A stretch of 64,000 nt of DNA from Lobosporangium transversale (GCF_002105155.1 NW_019028993.1:558001-622000); one strand, 5' to 3'; positions 24,874-37,433 are shown, counted from the first letter of the stretch. Numbers and translations are program-made. The notes: generated by a model from the letters alone, not told the origin.

Positions 24874-25135
24874 TTATGGGGCAGCTAATATAATTGCTGG
24901 GATATCTACTTGATCATCCTCCTCTTTTTCTTCATTGCCATCTTTTCTTTCTTTGCTGTCATTCTCCCCATCCTTCCTAAAGTTTGACGCGTCAAGGGTT
25001 TTCTCTAAAGCATAATTTTGCTTAGATATCACCAAGAAAGCACTGATACAAAAAAATTATTATTCGCGTTTGAACACTTACAATATCAGTAACAGCTTCT
25101 TGTTCTTGGAATGAGGGAGTATTTGACTTGTACAT
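24874..25135 (-). CDS. Small acidic protein, 66 aa, 2 exons (divergent to CRN)
   Basis: Minus strand: exon 1 25082-25135 (MYKSNTPSFQEQEAVTDI) and exon 2 24874-25020, joined in frame across a 61-bp GTAAGT...AAG intron. The product is hydrophilic and acid-rich (KDGNEEKEEDDQVDIPAI) with no signal peptide or known domain. The reading frame and both splice sites are also kept in the diverged copies at 38 and 46 kb, which argues mildly for a gene. It lies about 560 bp upstream of a CRN start codon, head to head. It could instead be a chance frame in a repeat. Confidence 0.35.
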
Positions 25136-25513
25136 AGTGGGATGAATGTAGGGTGAATGTGTGCATACTTTCGATTGTGTGGTTAAAACAAGAGAGTTAA
25201 AGAGAATGAATAGTGTTTGTGTATTTAAATGATACATGTTACGTCACACTTGGGGGCCAATTCAATCTTTAATCGCATGGCGTCTTGTGCAACAAGAAAA
25301 AAAAAAATTTCTCACACACACACAGCATAGCCCAACCTTGAAATAAAGGAACAGATTTATCAATTGTCGCTCCTTTCTTTAACTTGCTTCACTTCATTTT
25401 TGCACTCTCCTCTTCCTTTTCTTCCTTTATCCTCTTTTCACTTTTTTCTTATTTCCCCCCAGTTTTGCTCCCATCAATTTTGCTCTTTTATTTATTCCAA
25501 GCCTTCATTCATT

Positions 25514-25545
25514 GCCTTTCCTTTCCTTTCCTTTCCTTTTTTTTT
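25514..25545. repeat. TCCTT pentanucleotide tract (short allele)
   Basis: Four to five CCTTT units followed by T-runs, about 150 bp upstream of the CRN2 start. The duplicate at 30496 has the same length. Confidence 0.85.
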
Positions 25546-25697
25546 TTCTTTTTTTCTTTTTTTCTTTTCCTCCCTCAACTTCATCTCTAGACAATTTTGA
25601 ACCATCCTGCTACTGAATTATCATCCTTTAGCATTTTTATCAACCTTTCCCTATTTTCTGTCCTCCGTCCATTTACGCCCTTGTTTTTGAAATCACA

Positions 25698-28542
25698 ATG
25701 GGAAGCGACAGAACATCACCACGATGCCTATCACCTCGAACTAAACCGTATGAAAGGAAAGAAGAAAGAAAAGGGGAAGCGAAGGAAGAGTCTTCAAGCA
25801 CCAATGACCCTGAAATCCTCGAACCAACCAGCCTACAGATTTATTGTATTGTTGATGGAGAAGCTTCATGTTTTTCTGTAAAGATTCTTTCCAATAGTTC
25901 TGTCGATGAACTCAAGCAAGCAATCTATCCCAATATTACTGTGGATCCAAGCGTTAAGCCCAAGGACCTCACCCTCTATAAAGTTTCCATCCCTGACAAA
26001 GGCAAGATCGTCGTTGAGTCAGAAATCGAGTCAAAAGAGGCTCTTACAGTCGCGTCAATGGAGCTTTGGGAGATATTTAATTCTGAACTTCCAAGGAAAA
26101 CGATCCATGTTTTTGTCAAGCCACCGCAGCGAGGTATGTATTAGCTCTTGATGGACTGATGATATTTCAATTGTTCAATTGATGAAGCTATCTCATCACG
26201 GTCACGTGTATCTATCCCTTTTTTATGTTGTTGAGATGAATCTCGGCAACACTATTTAACTGGGGCGACTTTGGATTTCATCTCTATAAAAGAATTTGAA
26301 AAGTCGCCCCTCCATGCTCCGTGCACATCCTCAGACTCTCACTGTTGTCTGAGAACACAGTTTTCATTTTTATTTTTATTTTTATTTGACCTGTTTACAT
26401 TGATGCATTTGTTAGTTTTTCTGATTGAATCTGTTTCGCGTTTCGCACACATGCTCTGACTCTCCATTAGCTGGCGTTCATATCTCATTGACAGCAATAT
26501 ATTCTTTGATCTGATCAAAATGCTAACATTTCTGCCATTGCCGCGCTCTCTTATCTTTCTAGAGTCATCGGAACAGATTCTCAAGAGAAAAATGGATGAA
26601 GGTAATAATTTGTTTTTTGCTGTTTAGATAGATCGACTTGGTGACTGACTATGTTATGGTACTAACCAACTGTGTATGTGTACGATGATCATAATTAGAT
26701 CCACAGTATATTTCACCTTCAAAGAAGATGCGCATTGAGGAAGGGTGGAGAGAATACAGGGCTTCTGATGGTAAAATGGTCACGTTACCACCCTCTTGGA
26801 TCGCAATGCTGGAGAATCCTGAAGACCCGCCCGATGCACGTAATAAGTTTAATCATCTGAAAAGCGATAATCAGCTTGGTGATCAAGTTCACATTCCATC
26901 CTTGGGCCTCACACCGAAAGAATTTGAGGAATATAATTCGGGATTTATAATTACGGATCAGATGCTAGAATTGTGGAAGGAGATTAGTGCTGAACAAAGG
27001 TTTTCATTTCGGCGAGTCCTTTCTGGTCCTATGGGGGTTGGCAAGTCATATCTATCCTATTTCCTTGCTGCAAAAGGATATGCGGAAGGGTGGCTTACCC
27101 TTTATATACCAGATGCCGCGATATTAAATGAAAGTTCGGATACAAAATCGGCAAAGGCACTGTTAAGGCGCTTCTTCGCTTTCAACAGGGATATCTTGAC
27201 GGCATCTGATCTGGAAAGTCTCCTCGACTTTTCTGAAGTTATAGATTGCTCAATTGTGGCTGCTCGCGCAGTATTCGACCTATTCAAACAGAAGGAGCGC
27301 AAAACACTGTTCATTATCGACGAACATGGAGAGTTATTCCAAAAAGAGCCGTATGTGCCGGATAAATACCCGTTCCTGAAGCATCTAATGAACCTTAATC
27401 TATGGCAGTCTCATTACAAAGGATCTAGAGTGATATTTACAGGAACAGCCCATGCCAAATATGAATTGCAGATTATGGAAGACAGTGCTCGAGCTATCTT
27501 ATTGTACTTTGTTGGCCCACTATCCGAGACAGTGTTTTCAAAATGGTTGGAGGTCCACCTGAACCAACCCGATATTGTCCAGGATATAATGAGGATTACA
27601 AACCGTGTGCCGCGAGAGTTTATGCGCCTCATTCGATCAATTAAGGAAAGACCACTCACAAGAGATAGCATTGATGGGTATGTAGCTCAGAGAACAAGCG
27701 AGCTTCGCCCTGTAGTTCAGAATTACTACAAAGCTCTCAGCGAGATATCGAAGGAGGAGTTCGCTAAAAGCCTTGCAACAGTCTTCCTTGGCAACAACTC
27801 GGAGAGTGGTGATTTTGAATGGGATTTCCGTGACCTAGGGCTTATCTATCGTCTCAACAAGAACCGCGGAGCCATAAACTATGTCTTGTGCCCCCCAGTG
27901 CAGAAAGCACTCTTTAAGGCGTTTACAAGTATGCCTCATCATGAGCATATCCTGAGGGGAGTTGTTCTTGCAGAGATGAGTGGAGATGATTTCGAGTTGG
28001 CACTGCTGGTCCGGTTTTTGACTTTAACCAAGCCAATCGTTCTCGAAGCAACAAACCTTGTCGGCGAGGATCCAACGCAGATTATAATGGACTTTAAGGA
28101 TCATGGGACAATCCATCAAAACATGACTTCTCTTGGACGTGGCTATGGACATGTACTGAGCCATTGTCATTCGAGTTATCCTCGCTTTGATTTCATACTC
28201 GACACAATGTTTATCCAGGTGTCCATAAGTGATTTCTGCGACCACGAGCAGAAACAAACTAAGCAGATCCAGAACGCTTTTGATAAGAGAGATTCCAACG
28301 GCAAAAATCAGATTGAAAGATATTTGGACGAAGTATTTGGAGGTAATCATTCCGCCATAATTGACGATGGGCATTTTGTTGTCAAAAAGGATGGAGAGCC
28401 ATTAACTGGATTTAAAATAGTTTACATGCGTGGTTCCCCTGGTGCAGCAAACCACACTGGATTAATCAGAAAGTACAAAGATCTTCTTCATGTCAGCTTC
28501 GACGAGCTCAAAGAGAAACTTTTTAGAAATATCCCAACTTAG
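25698..28542 (+). CDS. Crinkler effector CRN2 (header b + effector alpha), 772 aa, 3 exons
   Basis: Exons 25698-26133, 26563-26601 and 26699-28542. Exon 1 encodes a longer, diverged header than CRN1: a basic, charged N-terminus, then LQIYCIVDGEASCFSVKILS, VDELKQAIY, LTLYKVSIPDKGK and KTIHVFVKPP. The LTLYKVSIP block is close to the 'LtLwkVsIp' motif of canonical Crinkler headers. The exon 3 product is identical to that of CRN1. The Walker A, Walker B and nuclease-like motifs are therefore the same. Two identical effectors with two different headers suggest either altered delivery or partner choice, or neutral reshuffling. It should be treated as intact. Confidence 0.8.
26262..26310. repeat. 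49-bp hairpin element (CRN2 intron 1)
   Basis: Tandem-duplicate copy of the hairpin at 21280; arms and loop are unchanged. Confidence 0.9.
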
Positions 28543-28661
28543 AATTTTCGTCACAGTATACAGTAATAATATAGTTCTTAATCCTATAAAAAGGCTTGTC
28601 ATAGAAATTTAATAACACGGTTCTTTATTTTTGAGATGTATCACGGCTAAAATATTTAACT

Positions 28662-28712
28662 GGGGGCGACTTTGGATTTCATCTCTATAAAAGAATTTGA
28701 AAAGTCGCCCCC
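28662..28712. repeat. 49-bp hairpin element (3' flank of CRN2)
   Basis: Tandem-duplicate copy of the hairpin at 23680. Confidence 0.9.
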
Positions 28713-28752
28713 ATGGTCCGTGCACGCCACAGAGAGGTCACTTGCTTGTTAA

Positions 28753-29272
28753 GGCGACTGTTCAATGCTTGTTGGTTTTCCAAATCTGCTTTGATTGCAC
28801 CATAATTTAGCGGAACTGATTAGCATCCCCTGAATAGCTGCCATCCAAAGGGACTAACTTCGAATGGACAGGATTTACTGTGTTTGTTCAAAACAATAAA
28901 GCTTGACTGAAAGTCTGCTAATCCTCAAACTATGAGGCAAATAATGCCTCTGAACGCTTCAATAGGATTATGGCGAGCTTTTGGGGTGCAGAAAAGACAA
29001 GATTGTTACTTTTGAGCAATGAAGGATATAGGATTTGTTCCTTGGAGGCACACTTTTTTGAAAGCACGCTTGTTGCTAGTAAAAACACAAATGGTTCCCG
29101 TTTTCCGCATACTTTCAGCGCTTCCACAATCCAAGGGCTGTGATGCAGCCATTAAATGTTACATGTTTGTCGAAGTATTGACACATCCCTTGCAAAGTCC
29201 AGATGTATGCTAGGAATATTGTTTAAGGGACGTAGAGTAGTCTGGCAGTGTTCAGGTGTTTATAGTATCAGA
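28753..29272. mobile_element. TIR element, right end lost (copy 3)
   Basis: 4982-bp-offset duplicate of the element at 23771. Confidence 0.6.
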
Positions 29273-29294
29273 TGGGTTCACTAGGCTCGTCACC

Positions 29295-29770
29295 AGCCTG
29301 AGGACGAAGTTCATGTGCACATGCACGTGCTGGAAGCCAAATGTGGCTTGCTCTTCTCTCTCACAGGCTGGGACTGGCTTAAAAAAATTTCTTAAGTCGA
29401 AAACACCGCAGGAAAGGCTCTTTTTTTTTGTCATTTTTTTTTTAAGCAAAGTTTGCAGATCACAAGAAAATGGCCTACATGTGAAGCATGCCATTGTTTT
29501 TCTTGCTCTCATTCACAACCTCATTTATTCATTACGAAATTTACCTCCCATCATTCTCATCTTAAAAAAAAAAAAAAAAGCTCCCTGTGGTGTAAATGAT
29601 TTGGAAATAAAAAAAAATAAAAAAAGAGCCTTTCCTGTAGTGTGTTCGACTTAGAAATTTTTTAGACCTCCAGCCAAAATGTCACGTTTGGTCCCAGAGA
29701 AGTGTCTGCAGGAGCATGCCACGTTTGCCTTTCGGCGCGTGCATGTGCACATGAACTTCGCCCTCAGGCT
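29295..29770. mobile_element. Foldback element (copy 2)
   Basis: 4982-bp-offset duplicate of the foldback element at 24313. Confidence 0.65.
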
Positions 29771-29855
29771 TGCACAAAACCAATATTATTGAGTCCATTC
29801 TTAACGTCCAAATGCCAAGTTTTTTCTTTATTACTCTCAAGCAATGAACTAGACT

Positions 29856-30117
29856 TTATGGGGCAGCTAATATAATTGCTGGGATATCTACTTGATCATC
29901 CTCCTCTTTTTCTTCATTGCCATCTTTTCTTTCTTTGCTGTCATTCTCCCCATCCTTCCTAAAGTTTGACGCGTCAAGGGTTTTCTCTAAAGCATAATTT
30001 TGCTTAGATATCACCAAGAAAGCACTGATACAAAAAAATTATTATTCGCGTTTGAACACTTACAATATCAGTAACAGCTTCTTGTTCTTGGAATGAGGGA
30101 GTATTTGACTTGTACAT
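29856..30117 (-). CDS. Small acidic protein, 66 aa, 2 exons (duplicate)
   Basis: Exons 30064-30117 and 29856-30002 on the minus strand. The sequence equals the copy at 24874-25135, as expected from the tandem duplication, and so adds no independent evidence. It is divergent to CRN3. Confidence 0.33.
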
Positions 30118-30679
30118 AGTGGGATGAATGTAGGGTGAATGTGTGCATACTTTCGATTGTGTGGTTAAAACAAGAGAGTTAAAGAGAATGAATAGTGTTT
30201 GTGTATTTAAATGATACATGTTACGTCACACTTGGGGGCCAATTCAATCTTTAATCGCATGGCGTCTTGTGCAACAAGAAAAAAAAAAATTTCTCACACA
30301 CACACAGCATAGCCCAACCTTGAAATAAAGGAACAGATTTATCAATTGTCGCTCCTTTCTTTAACTTGCTTCACTTCATTTTTGCACTCTCCTCTTCCTT
30401 TTCTTCCTTTATCCTCTTTTCACTTTTTTCTTATTTCCCCCCAGTTTTGCTCCCATCAATTTTGCTCTTTTATTTATTCCAAGCCTTCATTCATTGCCTT
30501 TCCTTTCCTTTCCTTTCCTTTTTTTTTTTCTTTTTTTCTTTTTTTCTTTTCCTCCCTCAACTTCATCTCTAGACAATTTTGAACCATCCTGCTACTGAAT
30601 TATCATCCTTTAGCATTTTTATCAACCTTTCCCTATTTTCTGTCCTCCGTCCATTTACGCCCTTGTTTTTGAAATCACA

Positions 30680-33575
30680 ATGGGAAGCGACAGAACATCA
30701 CCACGATGCCTATCACCTCGAACTAAACCGTATGAAAGGAAAGAAGAAAGAAAAGGGGAAGCGAAGGAAGAGTCTTCAAGCACCAATGACCCTGAAATCC
30801 TCGAACCAACCAGCCTACAGATTTATTGTATTGTTGATGGAGAAGCTTCATGTTTTTCTGTAAAGATTCTTTCCAATAGTTCTGTCGATGAACTCAAGCA
30901 AGCAATCTATCCCAATATTACTGTGGATCCAAGCGTTAAGCCCAAGGACCTCACCCTCTATAAAGTTTCCATCCCTGACAAAGGCAAGATCGTCGTTGAG
31001 TCAGAAATCGAGTCAAAAGAGGCTCTTACAGTCGCGTCAATGGAGCTTTGGGAGATATTTAATTCTGAACTTCCAAGGAAAACGATCCATGTTTTTGTCA
31101 AGCCACCGCAGCGAGGTATGTATTAGCTCTTGATGGACTGATGATATTTCAATTGTTCAATTGATGAAGCTATCTCATCACGGTCACGTGTATCTATCCC
31201 TTTTTTATGTTGTTGAGATGAATCTCGGCAACACTATTTAACTGGGGCGACTTTGGATTTCATCTCTATAAAAGAATTTGAAAAGTCGCCCCTCCATGCT
31301 CCGTGCACATCCTCAGACTCTCACTGTTGTCTGAGAACACAGTTTTCATTTTTATTTTTATTTTTATTTGACCTGTTTACATTGATGCATTTGTTAGTTT
31401 TTCTGATTGAATCTGTTTCGCGTTTCGCACACATGCTCTGACTCTCCATTAGCTGGCGTTCATATCTCATTGACAGCAATATATTCTTTGATCTGATCAA
31501 AATGCTAACATTTCTGCCATTGCCGCGCTCTCTTATCTTTCTAGAGTCATCGGAACAGATTCTCAAGAGAAAAATGGATGAAGGTAATAATTTGTTTTTT
31601 GCTGTTTAGATAGATCGACTTGGTGACTGACTATGTTATGGTACTAACCAACTGTGTATGTGTACGATGATCATAATTAGATCCACAGTATATTTCACCT
31701 TCAAAGAAGATGCGCATTGAGGAAGGGTGGAGAGAATACAGGGCTTCTGATGGCAAAATGGTCACGTTACCACCCTCTTGGATCGCAATGCTAGAGGATT
31801 CTAGATACCTTCCAAAACCACGTAATGAGTTTGAACATCTCAAAGACGATCTGAAGGCTGGTAGTTGGGTCGATATACCATCCCTGGGTCAAGTCCCAAA
31901 GGGTTATAGAGTCTCTGAAATTCTCGTCACGCACCAAATGCTGGAGCTTTGGAACGAGATGGAAGAAGAACAAAGGTGCGTATACAGACGAGTCTTGTCT
32001 GGTCCAATGGGTATTGGCAAGAGCTTTCTCTCCTATTTTTTGACAGCAAGAGCATATGCTGAAGGATGGCTTACCCTCTACATATCAGATGCGGGTACTT
32101 TGGATACTAGTGAGAAAGCGGACTCATATATGGAAGTGATCGAGCGTTTCCTTGTGATGAACAAGGATGTTTTAACTGCTGCCGAACTGGAGACGCTTGT
32201 ATCCGGCTATGGTGTTCAAGGTGGCATATGGAATACTGCTATCATACGCGTTTTTAACATGCTCATGCAGAAGGAACGGAAGACTCTAACTATTATTGAC
32301 GAACATGGGAAACTCTTCAGATTCGACAAACCAGTACCAGAAAAATTTAAATCTTTAAAACCTCTGATGGACCTTTCCAGTTGGACTGAAGACTTGGCTG
32401 GATCTCGTTTGATTCTCACTGGCACAGCGCATGCAAAATTCGAATTGGAGATCATGGAATCGAGCTTTAAGGAGGACTTTAAAACAGTGGTATTCGTGGG
32501 ACCTTTGTTGGATGACGCTTTCAAGAATCTGTTGAAGCATACTCCCAATCTCCAATCCACGGACTACGAGGATATACGGAGTATCACGAACCTTGTACCA
32601 CGAGAGCTGATGAACTTGTCAACCTATATTGAAGAGAATCCAGAGTTACCCATTAAGGAGGCATTCGAGAAGTTTGAAGACTGCCGAAGGTTGGATTTTT
32701 CTCACAACATCCAGAACTACTACAAAAGCATCGAAAAATCCGAGACGACCCGTACAAATTTTTATAATGGCCTTGCCTCGGCGTTCTTACATGGTTCTGT
32801 CGAAGGAGAGTTCAAGTGGGATTTCATAGATCTGGGTCTTTTGTTCCGTCTAAGGAGAGATGGAGTAATTTTATTCCGCCCTTTATGCAATACAGCCTTC
32901 AGAGCACTTTTGGATCAGTTCAAGACAATGGGAATGCCAGAAGATCTAAAGAATCGACTCAAGGCTAATAGGTTCAGTGGAAATGAATTTGAGCAAGCAA
33001 TTTTTCATGCATTTATTTGCACTAGTATTAGGCCAATAGTGCTCCCTACAACGAACCTCGTTGGTGATCCTAAGGGCTCGATCGTGTTGGACTTCGATGA
33101 CTACCGAGTTATAAGCAGGCAACGACATTCTCTTGGCCCGGGAAAAGATAAATTCTTGGCCCGTGGCTATCCAGGATATCCTCGATTTGACTTTATGGTT
33201 GGACCAATATTCATCCAGGTGTCTGTCAGCGAGTTTGGAGTGCATAACAGAGATTCAAGTGATTTAAGGAAAGCATTTAAGCGACCGTACAAGACACCCA
33301 AAGTGGTGTATAATGATAGGAATCAGATTGAGTGTTACTTGGATGAAATGTATGGTGGAAAGCATAGAGCTGATTTTGGAAAGGATGGATTTATTGTCAC
33401 CAAAAAAGACCCGACAACAGGTATTGATGAAGTTGTTCCTGGATTCCGAATCGTCTACATTTGTGGTAGAGATATTAACCTAGGGAATCACCGCCAGCTC
33501 GTTACAGAGTTGCCAGATGTAGAACATGTAAGCTTCAACGACCTCAAAAGCCTATTCTTTGCAAACATTGTTTGA
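30680..33575 (+). CDS. Crinkler effector CRN3 (header b + effector beta), 789 aa, 3 exons
   Basis: Exons 30680-31115, 31545-31583 and 31681-33575. Header, linker and the first 30 or so codons of exon 3 equal those of CRN2. Beyond LPPSWIAML the protein departs into effector beta, similar in order but well diverged: Walker A GPMGIGKS, Walker B LTIIDEHGKLF, LILTGTAHAKFE, VPRELM, then the nuclease-like YPRFDFMVGPIFIQVSVSEF and a YLDEMYGG block. The D and Q-x-S positions of the putative PD-(D/E)XK core are kept. The switch point lies just inside exon 3, pointing to recombination between paralogues at the shared 5' part. Confidence 0.8.
31244..31292. repeat. 49-bp hairpin element (CRN3 intron 1)
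   Basis: Third intron 1 copy, unchanged from 21280. Confidence 0.9.
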
Positions 33576-34090
33576 TAGTGTTGGATAGTGTTATCAATAA
33601 AGGAAGCTTCTACTCCATTCATCTTCTAACTTTAAGCGTCATCCTATCAAAGGGTGCCGCGTCGGGTTGTAGATGAGATGAGAGACCAGATTGAGATAAA
33701 TACGCAGATGCGGCTTGACGACTTTAGATCTGTTTATATTTATGGGACTTTTAGATCGCCCAAATCATTCTAGAATAGCCAAAAATATCCAGTCTTGCTA
33801 TTTGTAGAGAATTATTCAGAGGGCGGTAGTAGGCATAGTGGTAAATGGTGCTTAATTGTTAAATGCACAGTTTGATCTGTAAAAAGAATTTGTAAAGTCG
33901 CCTCCATGGTGCGTGCGTATACTCTGACTCTCACTGTCCTCTCGCGAGGCTTTTTGCTTGAGCTTATTTCGGCTCCCCACTGCTCTATCGCATACAAGTA
34001 CTTTTATCAAAGCCTCCTATCTAACTATCCTCTTGTTAGTTTATTGCGTGGATTTTAAATAGCCCCAAGAAGTCCCAAAGGAGCCTAGAA
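33576..34090. other. CRN3 3' flank with a degenerate hairpin half
   Basis: Gene-free. Around 33880-33912 it has AAAAAGAATTTGTAAAGTCG followed by CCTCCATGGTGCGTGCG, the right half and tail of the 49-bp hairpin with the left arm absent. The rest resembles decayed intron 1 of a CRN gene, leading into the pseudogene. Confidence 0.5.
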
Positions 34091-34099
34091 GACACAGAA

Positions 34100-36704
34100 G
34101 ACGAAGATTTAGAAAGTGAGTTTATTCCATTCATAGTTTTGATGATTCTTGAGAAAATTTATTTATTCCATACTCACGTCAGTCTCGCTATTCTTATATG
34201 CTCAAAGAGCACCTTACGAAGCGCTGTCGTTCCTTGAAGCGATATATTGCAGTCGATGGCGAACTCGTAGTTTTACCCCAACATATACTGAATTTGAGCG
34301 AAAATAACAAGTGTGCACCAGAACCTCGCGCCGAGTTCCAATCGCTTTTGATGGTGCAGGCTGGGAATCGAATTACTTCAATGGATCTTGGTCAGAACCC
34401 AATATTCTTTGCGAGAGGCTATCAAGGTCGCGAGTTTTTTTATGTCTGAATAGATGATGAAGCTATGGAATGAACTCGAGAACAGTGAGTCGTCTGTCAA
34501 GAAATGTTTACGGTCCAATGGGCGTCGGCAAATCATACATTTCATGGTTCCTTGCGGCCAAGGCATATGCACATGGTTGGCCAGTGCTTTATATTGCGGA
34601 TGCTAATCAACTTAACAATTGTGACACTAATACTGACGCATCACGACTGATCTGTCAACTCTTCTTATCCAACAACAAAGATACTTTGACAGCCTCAGAG
34701 CTCGAGGAAATGGTCGAAATTGAAACATCGGAAAATCTTTTTGTGAGTAGCGCCAGCAGTATCTTGGGTGACCTACTCCAGTCAAGAAGTCAGAAGGCAT
34801 TATTTGTCGTGGATGAGCATGGTGCATTATTTCCAGAAAAATAGTAAGTCTGCGCCCGACAGGTTCCCAGTTTTATGGCCTCTAAAGACTTTCAACTCTT
34901 GGAACAATTCAAATAATGCGAGAGTAGTGTTTAGCAGTACGGTAAGATTTGCAAAGCTCATTCTCAGAGACGCACCACACTATGTCGAGTATGTTGGTCC
35001 ACTGTCGCCTGATATTTTCAATAAGCTACTGGATGTGATCATAAATAAGGTCCACCCAACAGCCCGCCAACAATTGAATGAGCTACGAGGCGAGATTCAA
35101 AAAGCCACCGGATGTGTGCCACGGGAATTCAATATTTTTTTTTGGCGACGACATTGAAGGCATTGAGCTCGCGGCTAATGGGATTAAGCAACGACTAAAG
35201 GATTATGAGGAGGATCGCAAAGAACAATTCTTGGAGACTTTGAAGAACTGTTATAGTAAAATTGAACCGATATTCCAACCAATTACTCGTCAAGCTCTAG
35301 GAAATAAAATCGGCAAAGGCACTGTTAAGGATCTTCTTCGCTCTCAACAGGGATATCTTGACGGCATCTGATCTGGAAAGTCTCCTCGACGCTTCTGAAG
35401 TTATAGATTGCTCAATTGCGGCTGGTCGCGCATTATTCGACCTATTCAAACAGAAGGAGCGCAAAACACTATTCATTATCGACGAACATGGAAAGTTATT
35501 CCAAAAAGAGCCGTACGTGCCAGATAAATACCTGTTCTTGAACCATCTAAAGGATCTCACTCGATGGGAAGCTGAATCCAAAGGATCTAGAGCGATATTT
35601 ACAGGAACAGCCCATGCCAAATATGAATTGGAGATTATGCCAGGCAGTCTTCGAAATACCTTATTGTACTTTGTTGGCCCACTATCCGAGACAGTGTTTT
35701 CAAAATGGTTGGAGGTCCACCTGAACCAACCCGATATTGTCCAGGATATAATGAGGATTACAAACCGTGTGCCACGAGAGTTTATGTTCCTCATCCGGTC
35801 AATTGAGGAAAGACCACTCACAAGAAATAGCATTGATTCGTATGTAACTGAGAGAACAGGCGAGTTTCACACTGTAGTTTGGACGTACTACAGATCTTGC
35901 AGCGATGAATCGAAGAAGAAGTTCGCTAAAAGCCTTGCAACAGTCTTCCTTGGCAACAACTCGCAGAGTAGTGATTTTGAATGGGATTTCCGTGACCTAG
36001 GGCTTATCTATCGTCTCAACAAGAACCGCGGAGCCATAAACTATGTCTTGTGCCTCCCAGCGCAGAAAGCACTCTTTCAGGCGTTTACAAATATGCCTCA
36101 TCATGAGCATATCCTGAGGGGAGTTATTCTTGGAGAGATGAGTGGAGATGATTTCGAGTTGGCACTGCTAGTCCGGCTTTTGACTTTAACCAAGCCAATC
36201 GTTCTCAAAGCAACAAACCTTATCGGCGTGAATCCAACGGAGATTATAGTGGACTTTAAGGATCATGGGACAATCCATCAAGGCATGACTTCTCTTGGAC
36301 GTGGCTATGGACATGTACTGAGCCATTGTCATTCGACTTATCCTCGCTTTGATTTCATACTCGACACAATGTTTATCCAGGTGTCCATAAGTAATTTCCA
36401 AGAACACGAGAAGAAACAAATTAAGCAAATCCAGAACGCTTTTGATAAGAGAGGTCCCGACGGCAGAAATCAGATTGAAAGCTATTTGGACGAAGTATTT
36501 GGAGGTAATCATTCCGCCATAATTGACGATGGGCATTTTGTTGTCAAAAAGGATGGAGAGCCAGTAACTGGATTTAAAATAGTTTACATGCGTGGTTCCC
36601 CTGGTGCAGCAAACCACACTGGATTAATCAAGGATTACAAAGATCTTCTTCATGTCAGCTTCGACGAGCTCAAAGAGAAACTTTTTAAAAATATCCCAAC
36701 TTAG
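34100..36704 (+). pseudogene. Chimeric CRN pseudogene (gamma-like front, alpha-like rear), copy 1
   Basis: No header exon is seen. The front half (34198-35308) is related to the CRN5 effector: LKRYIAVDGELVVLP, then YGPMGVGKSYISWFLAAKAY, ALFVVDEHGALF and YVEYVGPLSPDIFNKLLDVI, split over at least four frames. Two breaks sit at T-runs, near 34435 and 35141. At about 35309 it joins the alpha-type sequence within shared AATCGGCAAAGGCACTGTTA, out of frame. The rear (35358-36704, 448 codons open) is a diverged alpha effector from after Walker A to the end, with its own Walker B and FIQVSIS block. So it has two Walker B regions, one Walker A and no usable frame through. It is not expected to give a working effector. 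Confidence 0.75.
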
Positions 36705-36803
36705 AATTTTCGTCACAGTATACAGTAATACATAATATATATAGTTCTTAATCCTATAAAAAGGCTTGTCATAGAAATTTAATAACACGCTAAAATATTA
36801 ACT

Positions 36804-36853
36804 GGGGCGACTTTGGATTTCATCTCTATAAAAGAATTTGAAAAGTCGCCCCC
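36804..36853. repeat. 49-bp hairpin element (3' flank of pseudogene)
   Basis: Same arms, GGGGCGACTTT and AAAAGTCGCCCC, 100 bp after the pseudogene stop. Confidence 0.9.
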
Positions 36854-36895
36854 ATGGTCCGTGCGCGCCACAGAGAAGGTCCTCACTCACTTGCT

Positions 36896-37410
36896 AAGGC
36901 GATTGTTCGATGCCTGTTGGTTTTCCAAATCCCCCTTGATTTAATCGTATCTAGCGGAATTGATTAGCCCTGAATAGGTGCTGCCATCCAGAGAGACAAC
37001 TTCGAATGGACAGGATGTTCAAACCAATAAAACTTGACTGAAAGTCTGCTAATCCTCAAGCCATGAGGCAAATAATGCCTCTGAACGCTTCAATAGGATT
37101 ATGGCGAGCTTTTGGGGTGCAGAAAAGACAAGATTGTTACTTTTGAGCAATGAAGGATATAGGATTTGTTCCTTGGAGGCACACCTTTTTGAAACCACGC
37201 TTGTTGCTAGTAAAAACATGGTTCCCGTTTTCCGCATACTTTCAGCGCTTCCACAATCCAAGGGCTGTGATATAGCCATTAATTGCTACATGTTTGTCGA
37301 AGTATTGACACATCCCTTGCAAAAGTTCAGATGTATGCTTAGAATATTGTTTAAGGGACGTAGAGTAGTCAATAGCATGTGGCAGTGTTCAGGTGTTCAT
37401 ACAGTATCAG
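36896..37410. mobile_element. TIR element, diverged and right end lost
   Basis: Begins AAGGCGATTGTTCGATGCC and follows the 50730 copy more closely than the 23771 copy. Several deletions are visible (e.g. near 36965-37020). It passes into the foldback element. Confidence 0.55.
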
Positions 37411-37433
37411 ATGGGTTCACTAGGCTCGTCACC

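Larger units (their letters stand above)
21161..31753. repeat. 4,982-bp direct tandem duplication, about 2.1 copies
   Basis: Every position from 21161 to about 26771 recurs at +4982, seen in identical gene, hairpin and microsatellite coordinates; identity ends at a T/C change at 31754. The unit runs from intron 1 of one CRN gene, through effector alpha and the whole intergenic module, into exon 1 and intron 1 of the next. The upstream end switches at the end of exon 1 (CCGCAGCGAG), where CRN1 has header a but the following genes have header b. Confidence 0.9.

Noticed and set aside
26728-28542. Reading each CRN as a 604-621 aa protein starting at the exon 3 ATG
   Set aside because: Header and linker exons join in frame in all five genes, and in CRN4 this ATG is ATA, so it is not needed as a start.
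35297-35833. 178-aa minus-strand frame opposite the CRN pseudogene (and its duplicate at 43367-43903)
   Set aside because: It is the antisense of a well-supported CRN coding region and has no motif of its own; the same holds for the other antisense frames in all CRN genes.
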